64,000 bases of DNA from Streptomyces sp. NRRL F-5122 (GCF_001507435.1 NZ_LMWH01000243.1:284506-348505); one strand, 5' to 3'; shown: positions 36,500 through 45,769, counted from the first letter of the stretch. Notes: generated from the sequence alone by a model not told the origin. Numbers and translations: made by a program.

Positions 36500-37780
36500 T
36501 TACCCGCAGGCGTCCTGGGTGGCCGTGTTTCCCCGAAAAGTGGGCGGGGGTGTCGGAGCCCGATCGGGAAGGGTCGAGTCGGCGGCTGTCTTTCCATGGG
36601 ACTTTCCGTCGCCGTACGACTGCTCACCGTCACGGTCATCGGCCGTCCTGGCGCTCGTTCCTGACGGCGAATTGGCGGCGACTTCCTTCGTGACCGCGAC
36701 GGGCTCGTCCGCACGCAGCCGTCCGAAGAGTTCGTGCGCCTCGGGTTCGACGAGTTGGTCGCGATCGGTGTCGTACGGGTATGCGGTGCGCGGTGCCGTC
36801 AGGAACTGCACATCGTCCGTGGGCAGGTTCCGCAGCCCGTGGACGAGTTCGTAGAGCCGACGCAGGCTCGCGAGGCCGGGGTCCGCGGTCAGGGACGACG
36901 TGGCCGCGTCCAGCACGGGATACAGCTTCACGGGATTCAGCAGGACGCCGTCGCTGCGCACCTTGCTGACCAGTGCGCCGAGGAAGCGCTGCTGGCGTTC
37001 CATCCGTTCCGTGTCGCTGCCGTCGCCGAGGCTCTTGCGGGCGCGGACATAGCCGAGCGCCTGCTCGCCGTCTAGCGTCACCCGGCCCGCGGGCAGCTTC
37101 AGATCCGCGGCCCGGTCGTCGATCGGCTGCTTCAGGCACACCTCGACGCCGTCGACAGCGTCGACCATCTTCGTGAAGCCCTCGAAGTCGACGACCATAT
37201 GGTGATCGATCCTGATGTTCGTCAGTTTCTCCACGGTACGGATCGTGCACGCCGAACCGCCGTTCGCGAAGGCGTGGTTCAGCATCGTGAAGGCCGCCTC
37301 GCTCTGGCTGCCGTCCGGCCGCCGGCAACTCGGCACGTCCACCATCAGGTCGCGGGGGAGGGAGACGGCGGTGGCGCTGCGCCGGTCGGCCGCGAGGTGC
37401 AGAAGGATGGTGGTGTCGGACCGTTCGGTCCCCGAGTCCCGCCCGTACCGGCTGTTGCCGGCACCCGACCGTGAGTCGGAACCGATGACGAGGATGTTCA
37501 GCGCGCCGGGCGCGATCGAGGTGGGCCGCTCCTTCTCGTGGCGGGCGAGTTCGGAGGCGGCGTCGGTGTCCGCGGTGATGTTCGAGTCCAGCTTCTCGTA
37601 CGCGACCCATCCGGCCCCCGCGGCCCCGAACAGCAGCACGGCCAGGCCGAGGGAGCAGCGGCATGTCCAGCGTCGGCGCCGGCGACGTCGGAGCCCGGTG
37701 CCCGTGGGGGTGGCGCCGACGGGTTCGCGGCGGCCCGCTGCGGCCGCCTTGGGCCGCCAGGGAGTGCTTTCGCTGGTCAC
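36500..37780 (-). CDS. LCP family protein 5
   Basis: The 426-residue protein has a cytoplasmic tail with a long Arg run, one span (CSLGLAVLLFGAAGAGWVAY) and an LCP domain. Motifs are ILVIGSDSRSG, RSDTTILLHLA, SLPRDLMVDVPSC, MLNHAFANGGSACTIRTVEKL and ALGYVRARKS. Disulfide candidates lie at VPSC and SAC. It lacks a LytR_C domain and ends in a hydrophilic tail with a terminal Cys. Start GTG 37780 has AGGGGG at a reasonable distance; GTG 37792 would place that site directly against the start. Together with the other four it makes an unusually dense LCP cluster. Confidence 0.91.
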   Translation of the reverse strand: MTSESTPWRPKAAAAGRREPVGATPTGTGLRRRRRRRWTCRCSLGLAVLLFGAAGAGWVAYEKLDSNITADTDAASELARHEKERPTSIAPGALNILVIGSDSRSGAGNSRYGRDSGTERSDTTILLHLAADRRSATAVSLPRDLMVDVPSCRRPDGSQSEAAFTMLNHAFANGGSACTIRTVEKLTNIRIDHHMVVDFEGFTKMVDAVDGVEVCLKQPIDDRAADLKLPAGRVTLDGEQALGYVRARKSLGDGSDTERMERQQRFLGALVSKVRSDGVLLNPVKLYPVLDAATSSLTADPGLASLRRLYELVHGLRNLPTDDVQFLTAPRTAYPYDTDRDQLVEPEAHELFGRLRADEPVAVTKEVAANSPSGTSARTADDRDGEQSYGDGKSHGKTAADSTLPDRAPTPPPTFRGNTATQDACG

Positions 37781-38018
37781 TGGCGAGTGCACCCCCTAGA
37801 GGCGTTACGAGCGTGCAGGGCTCTTACGACCATGGCCCCGGGCCGGGGGCGGGGGTGGGCGGTGTTAGGCCGAACGGGGGACGGGGCGGGGCACCGCGAA
37901 CAGTGCGCGCAGAGGCCCGGGCCAGGGCGGGACCCCGCCGGGAGTGCGGAAACGGGCGGGTGCCGTGCGCGGGCACCGGGCGGGCGCGAAGGCTTCCACC
38001 CGGTGCTCCCGGCGCCGC

Positions 38019-38777
38019 TCAGCGCAGCGCCGTCGCGGTGACCCGCTCGCTCTCGATCCGCTTCGCCAAAGAGTCCTCACCGAGCTGCTCCACATGGCGG
38101 CACAGGACCACCGAGGCCCCGGTGGCCAAGGGTGCGTACAGCCCCGCGCTCAGTCCTTCCCAGGTGTCGTAGGGCAGTGCGGACAGCAGGCGTGAGCCGG
38201 GCCCTGTCAGACCGAGAGCGGGCGCGTCCCCACGAGCCCGCTCCACGACCTCCGCGGCCGTGTACTCCGCTCCGGCGACGATCAGCGCAGGCTCCTCCGG
38301 GGCGACCGGCGCGTAGGGCTGGAAGCGGTCGCCCTGGCTCGGCACCTCCACGGCGTAGTCGAGGAAGCCGTCCGGGGTCTGCGGGAAACGACCGCCGAGG
38401 GGACGCAGGGCGAGGGCGACACGCTCCCCGGAGCAGGCGCGCGCCGCGTCGAGCGCGTCGGGTCCGCTCACGACCATGTCGGCCGCGCCTGCGTCGCCGC
38501 CGACATCCGCGACGACGCCCACCGACGCGCACGCGAGCAGCCACACCGCCGTCTGCCAGTGGGCGGGCAGCAGCAGCGCGACGCGGTCACCGGGCTCGGC
38601 CGCGAGATCGCCCTGAAGGAGGTTGGCGGTCTTGGCCACCCAATTGGCGAAGGTGGCCACGGAGAGCTCGACGCGTTCACCTGTCGCGTCGTCGTAGAAG
38701 GTCACCAGGGGGCGTGCGGGGTCCGCGGCGAGCGCGGACCGCAGCAGGTCGGCAGAAGTGCGGTCGGTGGCGTTCAC
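38019..38777 (-). CDS. TIGR03089-family protein (truncated ANL-like domain)
   Basis: The 252-residue actinobacterial protein resembles only the N-terminal part of acyl-CoA synthetases/adenylating enzymes. Features are PLVTFYDDATGERVELSVAT, FANWVAKTANLLQGDL and GDRVALLLPAHWQTAVWLLA. It lacks the adenylate-forming P-loop (TSGTTG type) and the C-terminal lid with the catalytic Lys, so it should not activate a substrate by itself. This is the normal length for the family, not a local truncation. It starts at GTG 38777 and is divergent from the amidase gene. Function unknown. Confidence 0.85.
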   Translation of the reverse strand: MNATDRTSADLLRSALAADPARPLVTFYDDATGERVELSVATFANWVAKTANLLQGDLAAEPGDRVALLLPAHWQTAVWLLACASVGVVADVGGDAGAADMVVSGPDALDAARACSGERVALALRPLGGRFPQTPDGFLDYAVEVPSQGDRFQPYAPVAPEEPALIVAGAEYTAAEVVERARGDAPALGLTGPGSRLLSALPYDTWEGLSAGLYAPLATGASVVLCRHVEQLGEDSLAKRIESERVTATALR

Positions 38778-38881
38778 GCGCGCAAGGGTACGCGGGGCCG
38801 GCCGGCCGGGCTCAGCTGCGGGCGGGTGAACGTGCCACCGGTTCGGACGAGCAAATCCGACGGTCCGTCAATTCCGGTATG

Positions 38882-38893
38882 GACATATATGTC
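38882..38893. promoter_or_regulatory. AT-rich palindrome before the amidase gene
   Basis: GACATATATGTC is a perfect 12-bp palindrome ending 5 bp before ATG 38899 (23 bp before ATG 38917). It stands out in this GC-rich DNA and could be an operator or part of the -10 region. Confidence 0.45.
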
Positions 38894-38898
38894 TGACT

Positions 38899-40323
38899 AT
38901 GTTCAAGATCAGTAGCATGCGTGGATACTTTGCTTCTTCGATCGGTGTCGCGTGCGCGACCGTTCTGGCCCTGTCCGCTCCTCTTCCCGCCGCCGCGGCG
39001 GCGGGGCCGGGCGTGCACCGTCCACCGGCCACCCGGCCCGTCACCGGGGCCACGGTCCCCGGTAGCACCCAGTCGTTCCCCCTCGTCCCCCTCAATCCCG
39101 ATCGTGCCGCCGGTACGGCGCCCGAGATGGGGCTGGCCCCCCAGTCCGTGCGGTCCTTCTCGCTGGTCGGTGTCGTCTGGGACGACCCGGCCACCGAGCT
39201 GCACGGCCACGTCCAGATCCGCACCCGCGCGAGCGGCGCGGACCGGTGGTCCGCCTGGCAGGACGTCGAGACGCACAACCACGGCCACGGCCCGGATCCG
39301 GCTTCGGACGAGGGCAGTTCGTCCCGGATGCGCGGTTCGACCGCGCCGCTGTGGGTCGGCGACTCGGACGGTGTGGAGGTGCGGGTCCGCGCGGAGGCGG
39401 ACCAGATCGGCGGGACCCGGACGCCCACCCTCCCCGACGGTCTGCGGGTCGAACTGGTCGACCCCGGAGCGGAGCCGGGGCAGGGCGCCCTCGCCCCGTC
39501 CTCGCAGACCGACCCGGTGCAGCGGTCGGACGAGGACATGCCCTACGGGGGGACCGGCGCGGATGCCATCGCCTCCGCCGTCGAGGCCGGACTCGCGTCC
39601 CTGAACGCCTCGATGAACGCCTCGATGTTCCCCGCGCCGTCCGACGAGACGACGAACGAGGCCGACGTCGATCAGGCGGGGGAGGTGCGCGGTGGACCCT
39701 CGGCGGCCGCGAAGCCGTTCGCCGCGCCGCGTCCCCGCATCGTCACGCGCAGCGGGTGGGGTGCCGACGAGAGCCTGCGCGAGTCGGGCTTCGTCTACAC
39801 CGGCAGTGTGAAGGCGGCCTTCGTGCACCACACGGCCTCGGGCAACAACTACACCTGCGCGCAGGCGCCTTCCGTCATCCGCAGTATCTACCGCTATCAC
39901 GTGGTGAGCAGCGGCTGGCGGGACATCGGCTACAACTTCCTCATCGACAAGTGCGGAAACATCTACGAAGGGCGTGCAGGCGGCGTGGACAAGCCCGTGA
40001 TGGGGGCCCACACCCTCGGGTTCAACACCAACACCACCGGGATTGCCGTCCTCGGCTCCTTCACCAGCACCGCGCCGTCGGCCGCCGCCGTCAACTCCAT
40101 CGCCGCACTCACCGCGTGGAAACTCGGCCTCACCGGCATCGATCCGCGTGGCACGACATACCTGACGTCCGGCGGTGGCAATCTCTACCCAAAGGGAGCG
40201 AACGTACGACTGAACGTGATCTCCGGCCATCGTGACGGGTTCGCCACTGAGTGCCCTGGAAAGCTGCTCTACGGCAAACTCGGTTCGATCCGTACCGCCG
40301 CGGCCCGTCTGCAGGGCCGCTGA
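38899..40323 (+). CDS. PGRP-type N-acetylmuramoyl-L-alanine amidase, secreted
   Basis: The 474-residue protein has a signal peptide (FASSIGVACATVLALSAPLP, cleavage near AAAAAG). A beta-rich N-terminal region of about 170 residues (SFSLVGVVWDDPATELHG), a linker and a C-terminal amidase_2/PGRP domain follow. Zinc ligands are His in FVHHTASGNNYTC, His in YRYHV region/GHRD, and Cys in ATECPGKL; GWRDIGYNFLID is characteristic. It would cleave the amide between MurNAc and L-Ala of peptidoglycan outside the cell. ATG 38899 or ATG 38917 (MRGYFASS) may be the true start; neither has a clear ribosome site. A 12-bp hairpin follows. Confidence 0.93.
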   Translation: MFKISSMRGYFASSIGVACATVLALSAPLPAAAAAGPGVHRPPATRPVTGATVPGSTQSFPLVPLNPDRAAGTAPEMGLAPQSVRSFSLVGVVWDDPATELHGHVQIRTRASGADRWSAWQDVETHNHGHGPDPASDEGSSSRMRGSTAPLWVGDSDGVEVRVRAEADQIGGTRTPTLPDGLRVELVDPGAEPGQGALAPSSQTDPVQRSDEDMPYGGTGADAIASAVEAGLASLNASMNASMFPAPSDETTNEADVDQAGEVRGGPSAAAKPFAAPRPRIVTRSGWGADESLRESGFVYTGSVKAAFVHHTASGNNYTCAQAPSVIRSIYRYHVVSSGWRDIGYNFLIDKCGNIYEGRAGGVDKPVMGAHTLGFNTNTTGIAVLGSFTSTAPSAAAVNSIAALTAWKLGLTGIDPRGTTYLTSGGGNLYPKGANVRLNVISGHRDGFATECPGKLLYGKLGSIRTAAARLQGR

Positions 40324-40367
40324 GGTCGGGGGCCGTCGCCCGACGTCGTACCGACCACCCGCACGAT

Positions 40368-40398
40368 GTCGTGCGGTGACCGCCACTCACCGCACGAC
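40368..40398 (+). terminator. Terminator of the amidase gene
   Basis: A perfect 12-bp stem (GTCGTGCGGTGA with its complement) and a 7-nt loop lie 45 bp after the stop. Confidence 0.8.
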
Positions 40399-40490
40399 CC
40401 CGGCACCAGCCGTACGAGTTCTTCCGCACGAAGGTGTGCGAAGGCGCCCCACACCCAGCCGTCGAAGGACACCCCACTGTCATCGAAGGC

Positions 40491-40532
40491 GCCTCTAACG
40501 GTCCTCATAACGCCTTTAGCGGTCCTCACAAC
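40491..40532 (+). repeat. 21-bp tandem repeat upstream of manC
   Basis: Two adjacent 21-nt units (GCCTCTAACGGTCCTCATAAC and a copy with three changes) end 68 bp before the manC start. A 21-bp period is two helical turns, so two protein dimers could bind on one face. Confidence 0.6.
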
Positions 40533-40600
40533 ACGGTCTGCATACACTGGCCGGCCGATCGAACCGTTCGGCCGGTCCCGGCAGGAAGCAGAGACGACAG

Positions 40601-41683
40601 GTGACAGAAGCGATCCTCCTGGTCGGCGGCAGAGGCACCCGGCTGCGCCCGCTCACGGTGCACACGCCCAAGCCCATGGTCCCGGCGGCCGGGGTCCCCT
40701 TCCTCACACACCAACTGGCGCGGGCGAGAGCGGCAGGCGTGGAGCACATCGTGCTCGCCACCTCGTATCTGGCCGAGGTCTTCGAACCCCACTTCGGTGA
40801 CGGCTCGTCCCTCGGGCTCCGGCTCGAGTACGTCACGGAGGAGGAGCCGCTCGGCACGGGCGGTGCCATCCGCAACGTGGCGAGCCGTCTCCACTCGGGA
40901 CCGGACGAGCCGGTCCTGATCTTCAACGGCGACATCCTCACGGGTCTGGACATCCGCGCCCTCGTCCACACCCACCGGACGTCGGGCGCCGATGTGTCCC
41001 TGCACCTCACGAAGGTGGCGGACCCGAGGGCCTACGGCCTGGTCCCCACGGACGGCACGGGGCGGGTGACCGCGTTCCTGGAGAAGCCGCAGACCCCGGA
41101 GGAGATCGTCACCGATCAGATCAACGCCGGGGCGTACGTGTTCCGCCGCTCGGTGATCGACACCATTCCGGAGGGCCGCCCGGTCTCGGTCGAACGGGAG
41201 ACCTTCCCGGACCTCCTGGCCGCCGGTGCCCATCTGCAGGGCATGGTGGACTCGACGTACTGGCTGGACCTCGGCACCCCGGCGGCCTTCGTCCGCGGTT
41301 CGTCGGACCTGGTCCTCGGGCGGGCCCCGTCGCCCGCCGTGCCCGGCCGCTGCGGCGACCGCCTGATCCTGCCGACGGCCTCGGTGGCCACGGACGCGAA
41401 GCTGACGGGCGGCACGGTGGTCGGCGAGGGAGCGTTCGTCGGGGAGGGTGCCCGGATCTCCGGCAGCACGCTGCTCGCGGGCGCCGTCATCGAACCCGGC
41501 GCGGTCATCACGGACTCACTGATCGGCGCCCGCTCCCGCATCGGTGAGCGCTCGGTCGTCTGCGGCGCGGTCATCGGCGACGGCGCGGTGGTCGGCGCGG
41601 ACAACGAACTCCGCGACGGCGTGCGGGTCTGGTGCGACGCACGGATCCCCGCGGGCGCGGTGCGCTTCTCGTCGGACCAGTAG
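40601..41683 (+). CDS. manC: Mannose-1-phosphate guanylyltransferase (sugar nucleotidyltransferase)
   Basis: Makes GDP-mannose from GTP and mannose-1-phosphate, or a related NDP-sugar. The 360-residue protein has the pyrophosphorylase signature LVGGRGTRLRPLTVHTPKPM, the sugar-binding FNGDILTG and YWLDLGTP region, and EKPQTPE. The C-terminus has left-handed beta-helix hexapeptide repeats from about residue 260 (VGEGAFVGEGARI, ISDSLIG-type). GDP-mannose specificity is inferred from context and from the actinobacterial orthologue group (manA and manB downstream). The GTG start follows AGGAAGCAGAG. The stop lies inside an exact 16-bp tandem duplication. Confidence 0.88.
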   Translation: MTEAILLVGGRGTRLRPLTVHTPKPMVPAAGVPFLTHQLARARAAGVEHIVLATSYLAEVFEPHFGDGSSLGLRLEYVTEEEPLGTGGAIRNVASRLHSGPDEPVLIFNGDILTGLDIRALVHTHRTSGADVSLHLTKVADPRAYGLVPTDGTGRVTAFLEKPQTPEEIVTDQINAGAYVFRRSVIDTIPEGRPVSVERETFPDLLAAGAHLQGMVDSTYWLDLGTPAAFVRGSSDLVLGRAPSPAVPGRCGDRLILPTASVATDAKLTGGTVVGEGAFVGEGARISGSTLLAGAVIEPGAVITDSLIGARSRIGERSVVCGAVIGDGAVVGADNELRDGVRVWCDARIPAGAVRFSSDQ

Positions 41684-41702
41684 GACGTCGGACCAGTAGG
41701 AC
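41671..41702 (+). repeat. Exact 16-bp tandem duplication over the manC stop codon
   Basis: GTCGGACCAGTAGGAC occurs twice back to back (41671-41686 and 41687-41702). The first copy contains the in-frame TAG; the second is non-coding. Confidence 0.92.
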
Positions 41703-41704
41703 AC

Positions 41705-41728
41705 GGCCGCGGGCCGGGGCCCGCGGCC
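41705..41728. terminator. Bidirectional stem-loop between manC and the glycosylase gene
   Basis: Perfect 11-bp arms GGCCGCGGGCC and GGCCCGCGGCC with GG between them. Confidence 0.8.
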
Positions 41729-41749
41729 CCGGCCCCTGCAACCGCCCGA

Positions 41750-42751
41750 TCACAACCGTCCGATGTCCCCGCGCGGCATCCTCGGAGCACGTCGCGGCGG
41801 CACACATCCGCTCAGCAGGATCAGCCGCGCCGCCCGATGCCGCTGTCCCGCATAGGGTTCCAGCAGCGACAGCATCAACTCGTCGTCCGCGTTCCGGTCG
41901 CCGGCGAGGGCGTATCCGACGATGCCCGGCAGGTGCAGATCCCCGACGGTCACCGAGTCCGCCGCCCCATGACTGCGCTGCACGGTCTCCGCGGAGGTCC
42001 ACGGCCCGATCCCGGACACCAGCTCCAGCCGCGCCTGTGCCTGGGCCGGTTCCATCGCCGTCGCCTGCTCCAGGCGCGCCGCGACCCGTACCGCCCGAAG
42101 GATCGTCGAAGCCCGCTTGTTGTCGACCCCGGCCCGGTGCCACTCCCACGACGGAATCAGCGACCACGTCCGCGGCGCCGGCATCACATGCATCCGCCCC
42201 GGCGCGGGACCCGGCGCCGGCTCACCGAACTTCCGAACGAGCAGGCGCCATGCCCGGTACGCCTCGTCCGTCGTGACCTTCTGCTCCAGGACCGACGGGA
42301 TCAGCGACTCCAGGACCAGACCCGAGCGCATCAACCGCAGCCCCGGCCGACGGTGCCGTGCGAGCGCGACCAGCCGGTGCCGCGGTTCGAAGACGCCGGG
42401 ATCGTCCGACGCACCGAGCATCTCGGGCAGTTGCTCCAGCAGCCACTCCGCGCCCGGGCCCCACGCTTCCGCCTCGGCGGTTCCGGCGCGTAGCGCGACC
42501 CGCAGGGTGCCCGGACCCACAGGGGTGAGGCTGGCCCGCCAGACCGAACCGTCGGGCGTCGTCCGGAACGTGGGATCGGCGGGGCCCCGCCGCAACGGCC
42601 CGAGCACCAGCCCGAGGTCGAGCGGCCCGGGCGGCGTCCAGGACCGTCGGCGGCCGGGAACGGTGCCCTGCCGCGGCACACCCGCGGGCACGACGACATG
42701 CCCACCGCGCGCGGTGGTGGGAGTGGGGCGCTGCGCGAATCGTCCGGCCAC
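41750..42751 (-). CDS. DNA-3-methyladenine glycosylase (AlkA-type, HhH-GPD)
   Basis: Base-excision repair glycosylase of 333 residues. An N-terminal AlkA-like domain is followed by a helical core (SLIPSVLEQKVTTDEAYRAW). The helix-hairpin-helix LELVSGIGPWTSAETVQ comes next, with the catalytic Asp in VGDLHLPGIVGY. The start is placed at GTG 42751, which has CAGGACG upstream; an in-frame GTG-type extension to 42829 lacks conserved sequence. It is a monocistronic gene convergent with manC. Which damaged base it prefers cannot be read. Confidence 0.9.
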   Translation of the reverse strand: MAGRFAQRPTPTTARGGHVVVPAGVPRQGTVPGRRRSWTPPGPLDLGLVLGPLRRGPADPTFRTTPDGSVWRASLTPVGPGTLRVALRAGTAEAEAWGPGAEWLLEQLPEMLGASDDPGVFEPRHRLVALARHRRPGLRLMRSGLVLESLIPSVLEQKVTTDEAYRAWRLLVRKFGEPAPGPAPGRMHVMPAPRTWSLIPSWEWHRAGVDNKRASTILRAVRVAARLEQATAMEPAQAQARLELVSGIGPWTSAETVQRSHGAADSVTVGDLHLPGIVGYALAGDRNADDELMLSLLEPYAGQRHRAARLILLSGCVPPRRAPRMPRGDIGRL

Positions 42752-42834
42752 GGGTGACGTCCTGGTGATGCTGGGGTGTCCTACGAGGGTAGAGGGCGGG
42801 GTGCCGCGAGGGGCGGCAGTCCACGACATAACGG

Positions 42835-42864
42835 CCCCCGGTCCGCGGCGCCGCGGACCGGGGG
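42835..42864 (-). terminator. Terminator of the fbiA-fbiB operon
   Basis: Perfect 14-bp arms CCCCCGGTCCGCGG and CCGCGGACCGGGGG around CG lie immediately after the fbiB stop. Confidence 0.85.
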
Positions 42865-42869
42865 CGTGC

Positions 42870-44174
42870 TCACCGCACTTCGATGAACGCCCCGGCGTCC
42901 CGCTCCGGCCGGGCCCTCGGCTCCTCGGCTGCGTGCCCCACGGCCACGGCGCCCATCGGGTCCCAGTTCCGCGGCAGGTCCAGCACCTCGCGGACGACGT
43001 CCCGGCAGAACATGGTCGACGACACCCAGGCCGAGCCCAGCCGCTCCCCGGCGAGCGCGACGAGCAGGTTCTGCACGCCTGCGCCGGTCGCGACCACGAA
43101 CATCTCCCGCTCGGCCGCGTCCCGCCTGACGTCGCCGTAGGTGTGGGAGCCGTCCATCACCATGCAGGGCACGACCAGGCAGGGCGCGTTGCGCAGTACG
43201 TCCCCGCGCCGGATCCGCTTGGCGATCGACTCCTCGGTCTTCCCGTCCCGCCGCAGGTCCGCGATCCAGGCGTCACGCATCGCGTCCAGCAGCCGGGTCC
43301 TCGACTCCTGCGACTCCAGGAGCACGAACCGCCACGGCGTCGTGTGGTGCGGTGCCGGAGCGGTCACGGCGGCGGCCACCGCGCGGCGCACGGCACCGGG
43401 GTCGACGGGTTCGTGGGTGAAGGCCCGCACCGTCCGCCGCTGGGTCACCGCCTCCCGGACCGCCTCGGAGGTGCCCAGCCGGAACATGTCGTCGCGCGCG
43501 ACGCGCACCATCGTGCGGGCCCCCTCGCCGTCGTCGCCGGCCACCACATGGGAAAGGCCGCGCACGACGGCGACCGGCAGCCCGGCGGCCTTGCCCTTGA
43601 CCAGATCGCCGGCGGCGGCCAGTTCGTCCGCGGTGGCGACGACGGTCGCGCTGAGCGGATTGCCGTGCGCGTCCGTGCCGCCGCGCAGGTCGTCCAGGAC
43701 CCGTACGCCCGCGGCACCGACGGCGACGTCGGTGAGCCCGGTGCGCCACGGCCTTCCGAAGGTGTCCGTCACGATCACCCCGACGTCGACGCCGAGCGTG
43801 TCCCGCAGCCCCTCCCGCAGGGTCCGCGCCGAGGCGTCGGGGTCCTCGGGCAGCAACAGCACGGTCCCCGCCGGGGTGTTGGAGGCGTCGACTCCGGCGG
43901 CGGCCATCACGAGCCCCTGGCGGTTCTCCACGATCCGCAGCGGCCCGCGCCGGGCCACGACGCGCACCGTCTCGGCGTCGATGGCGGCCTCCCGGTCGTC
44001 CGCGCGCACGACGCGTCCCTCGGCCTTGGACACGATCTTCGACGTGACGAGCAGGACGTCCCCGTCGACGAGACCGGGTTCGCAGGCCGCGATCAGCTTG
44101 GCGAGGTCGTCCCCGGGACGTACCTCGGGCAGCCCGGGCAGGGCCCAGACCCGGTAGCCGGGTGCTTCGCTCAC
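42870..44174 (-). CDS. fbiB: Bifunctional coenzyme F420:L-glutamate ligase / FMN-dependent reductase
   Basis: Completes F420 synthesis. The N-terminal CofE domain adds the L-glutamate tail ([40 protein letters not shown]). The C-terminal nitroreductase-fold domain ([48 protein letters not shown]) reduces dehydro-F420. At 434 residues it is the fused actinobacterial form. The GTG start overlaps the fbiA stop (GTGA), so the two are translationally coupled. The hairpin at 42835-42864 ends the operon. Confidence 0.95.
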   Translation of the reverse strand: MSEAPGYRVWALPGLPEVRPGDDLAKLIAACEPGLVDGDVLLVTSKIVSKAEGRVVRADDREAAIDAETVRVVARRGPLRIVENRQGLVMAAAGVDASNTPAGTVLLLPEDPDASARTLREGLRDTLGVDVGVIVTDTFGRPWRTGLTDVAVGAAGVRVLDDLRGGTDAHGNPLSATVVATADELAAAGDLVKGKAAGLPVAVVRGLSHVVAGDDGEGARTMVRVARDDMFRLGTSEAVREAVTQRRTVRAFTHEPVDPGAVRRAVAAAVTAPAPHHTTPWRFVLLESQESRTRLLDAMRDAWIADLRRDGKTEESIAKRIRRGDVLRNAPCLVVPCMVMDGSHTYGDVRRDAAEREMFVVATGAGVQNLLVALAGERLGSAWVSSTMFCRDVVREVLDLPRNWDPMGAVAVGHAAEEPRARPERDAGAFIEVR

Positions 44175-45130
44175 GCCGTCCGCACCTCCTCCGCGAGGGC
44201 CAGTGCCTCGCGGGCCATCCGGGCCGTCGACTCGAGGTCGGTCATCATCAGCGGCACCGCGCGGCAGCGGATGCCCGCGGCCTCCACACGGTCCACGACG
44301 GCCGCGTCCACCGTGTCCACGAGCCAGCCGTCCAGCAGCCCCGAGCCGTAGTGCTCGGCGACCGCCGCGGCCGTCGACTCGACGCCGACCGCCGCGAGCA
44401 CCTTGTCGGCCATCCCGCGCACGGGCGCGTCGCCGACGATGGGGGACAGACCCACCACCGGCACCCCGGCGTCCGCGATCGCCTCGCGGATGCCGGGCAC
44501 CGCGAGGATCGTGCCGACGGAGACGACGGGGTTGGACGGCGGGAAGAGGATGACGTCCGCCTCCGCGATCGCCTCCAGGACACCCGGGGCGGGCTTCGCC
44601 TGCTCGGCGCCGACCGGTACCACCGCCTCGGCCGGCACGGAGGCCCGCAGCCGCACCCAGTACTCCTGGAAGTGGATCGCCTTGCGCTCGCCGTCCAACT
44701 CGACGGCGACATGGGTCTCGACACGGTCGTCCGACATGGGGATGAGCCGGACGCCCGGCTTCCAGCGGTCGCACAGTGCTTCCGTGACCGTGCTGAGCGG
44801 ATAGCCGGCACCCAGCATCTGGGTCCGCACGATGTGCGTGGCGAAGTCGCGGTCGCCCAGTCCGAACCACTCCGGCCCGACGCCGTAGGCCGCGAGCTCC
44901 TCCTTGAGGTGGAAGGTCTCGTCTGCCCGGCCCCAGCCCTGTTCCTCGTTGATGCCGCCGCCGAGGGTGTACATCACCGTGTCGAGGTCCGGGCAGACCT
45001 TCAGCCCGAAGAGGTGGATGTCGTCGCCGGTGTTGCCGATGACCGTGATGTCCGCGTCGGGCACCGCCCGCTTCAGACCACGCAGAAACCGGGCACCGCC
45101 GATGCCGCCTGCCAGAACCACAATGCGCAT
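44171..45130 (-). CDS. fbiA: 2-phospho-L-lactate / phosphoenolpyruvate transferase (CofD)
   Basis: Joins the phospho-acid moiety from its GDP/GTP-activated form to Fo, giving F420-0 or its dehydro form. The 319-residue protein has the glycine-rich [40 protein letters not shown] and a conserved [17 protein letters not shown]. The ATG start has no better alternative. First gene of the fbiAB pair, lying downstream of cysteine dioxygenase and separated from it by a 16-bp palindrome. Confidence 0.95.
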   Translation of the reverse strand: MRIVVLAGGIGGARFLRGLKRAVPDADITVIGNTGDDIHLFGLKVCPDLDTVMYTLGGGINEEQGWGRADETFHLKEELAAYGVGPEWFGLGDRDFATHIVRTQMLGAGYPLSTVTEALCDRWKPGVRLIPMSDDRVETHVAVELDGERKAIHFQEYWVRLRASVPAEAVVPVGAEQAKPAPGVLEAIAEADVILFPPSNPVVSVGTILAVPGIREAIADAGVPVVGLSPIVGDAPVRGMADKVLAAVGVESTAAAVAEHYGSGLLDGWLVDTVDAAVVDRVEAAGIRCRAVPLMMTDLESTARMAREALALAEEVRTA

Positions 45131-45180
45131 GGGAGCCAGTCTTGCAGGCGGGCAGGACAGTGTGTGACCCGGTTGTGGAT

Positions 45181-45212
45181 CCCCGGCACACCCGGCGCCG
45201 GGTGTGCCGGGG
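45181..45212 (-). terminator. Perfect 32-bp palindrome after cysteine dioxygenase
   Basis: Arms of 16 bp (CCCCGGCACACCCGGC and its complement) abut directly, 12 bp beyond the minus-strand stop at 45224. Confidence 0.85.
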
Positions 45213-45223
45213 CGGGGTCCTGT

Positions 45224-45769
45224 TCAGGCGGTGACCGAGTCCGCCGTCCCGCCGCGGTGGGCCGCGCACGCCGAGACCGGGGTCGCCCCGGTCGACCGGA
45301 GCGGGGACGCAGTGAGCATCGGCATCTCGGTCAGCCCCGGGAAGTACACGTGCAGGCTCACGGCCGGCTCCAGCGTGTCGTTCACCACTTCGTGCACATA
45401 TCCCGGCGCGAACACGCGTTGCGCCCCCGCACTCAACGCGCGGGTGGCGCGCTCCGTGCGCTCGGTGAGTGCGCCGTCCAGAACGGTCAGCACGCCGGAC
45501 GAACCCCCGTGGTCGTGCAGTCCGCTGCCCTGCCCCGGCACCCAGGACAGCAGCCAGACCTCGTAGCCGGGGCCGGTCTGCAGCCGGTGGTACCAGCGGG
45601 ATGTGGCGTCGTACTGCACGAGGGTGGCCCACCGGGCGTGGTCGGCGGCGATGGCGCGGGCGAGGCCGGCGAACTCGGCCACGGTGGAGGGGTGCTCGCG
45701 CGGCGGCTGGAGCAGATGCGGTACTTCGAGGATGTCGCCGGCGATCTGGAGGTCGCTGTCGCTGTTCAT
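45224..45769 (-). CDS. Cysteine dioxygenase family protein
   Basis: A cupin iron enzyme of 181 residues, expected to oxidise L-cysteine (or another thiol such as 3-mercaptopropionate) to its sulfinate. The metal His motif is [19 protein letters not shown] near 82-100, with the third His in [12 protein letters not shown] near 127. The start ATG follows GAGGAAC. A minus-strand leader ORF ending in four cysteines lies 152 bp upstream (45922-46014). This strongly suggests expression tuned by cysteine supply and supports cysteine as the substrate. The tail after residue 155 is variable. Confidence 0.92.
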   Translation of the reverse strand: MNSDSDLQIAGDILEVPHLLQPPREHPSTVAEFAGLARAIAADHARWATLVQYDATSRWYHRLQTGPGYEVWLLSWVPGQGSGLHDHGGSSGVLTVLDGALTERTERATRALSAGAQRVFAPGYVHEVVNDTLEPAVSLHVYFPGLTEMPMLTASPLRSTGATPVSACAAHRGGTADSVTA

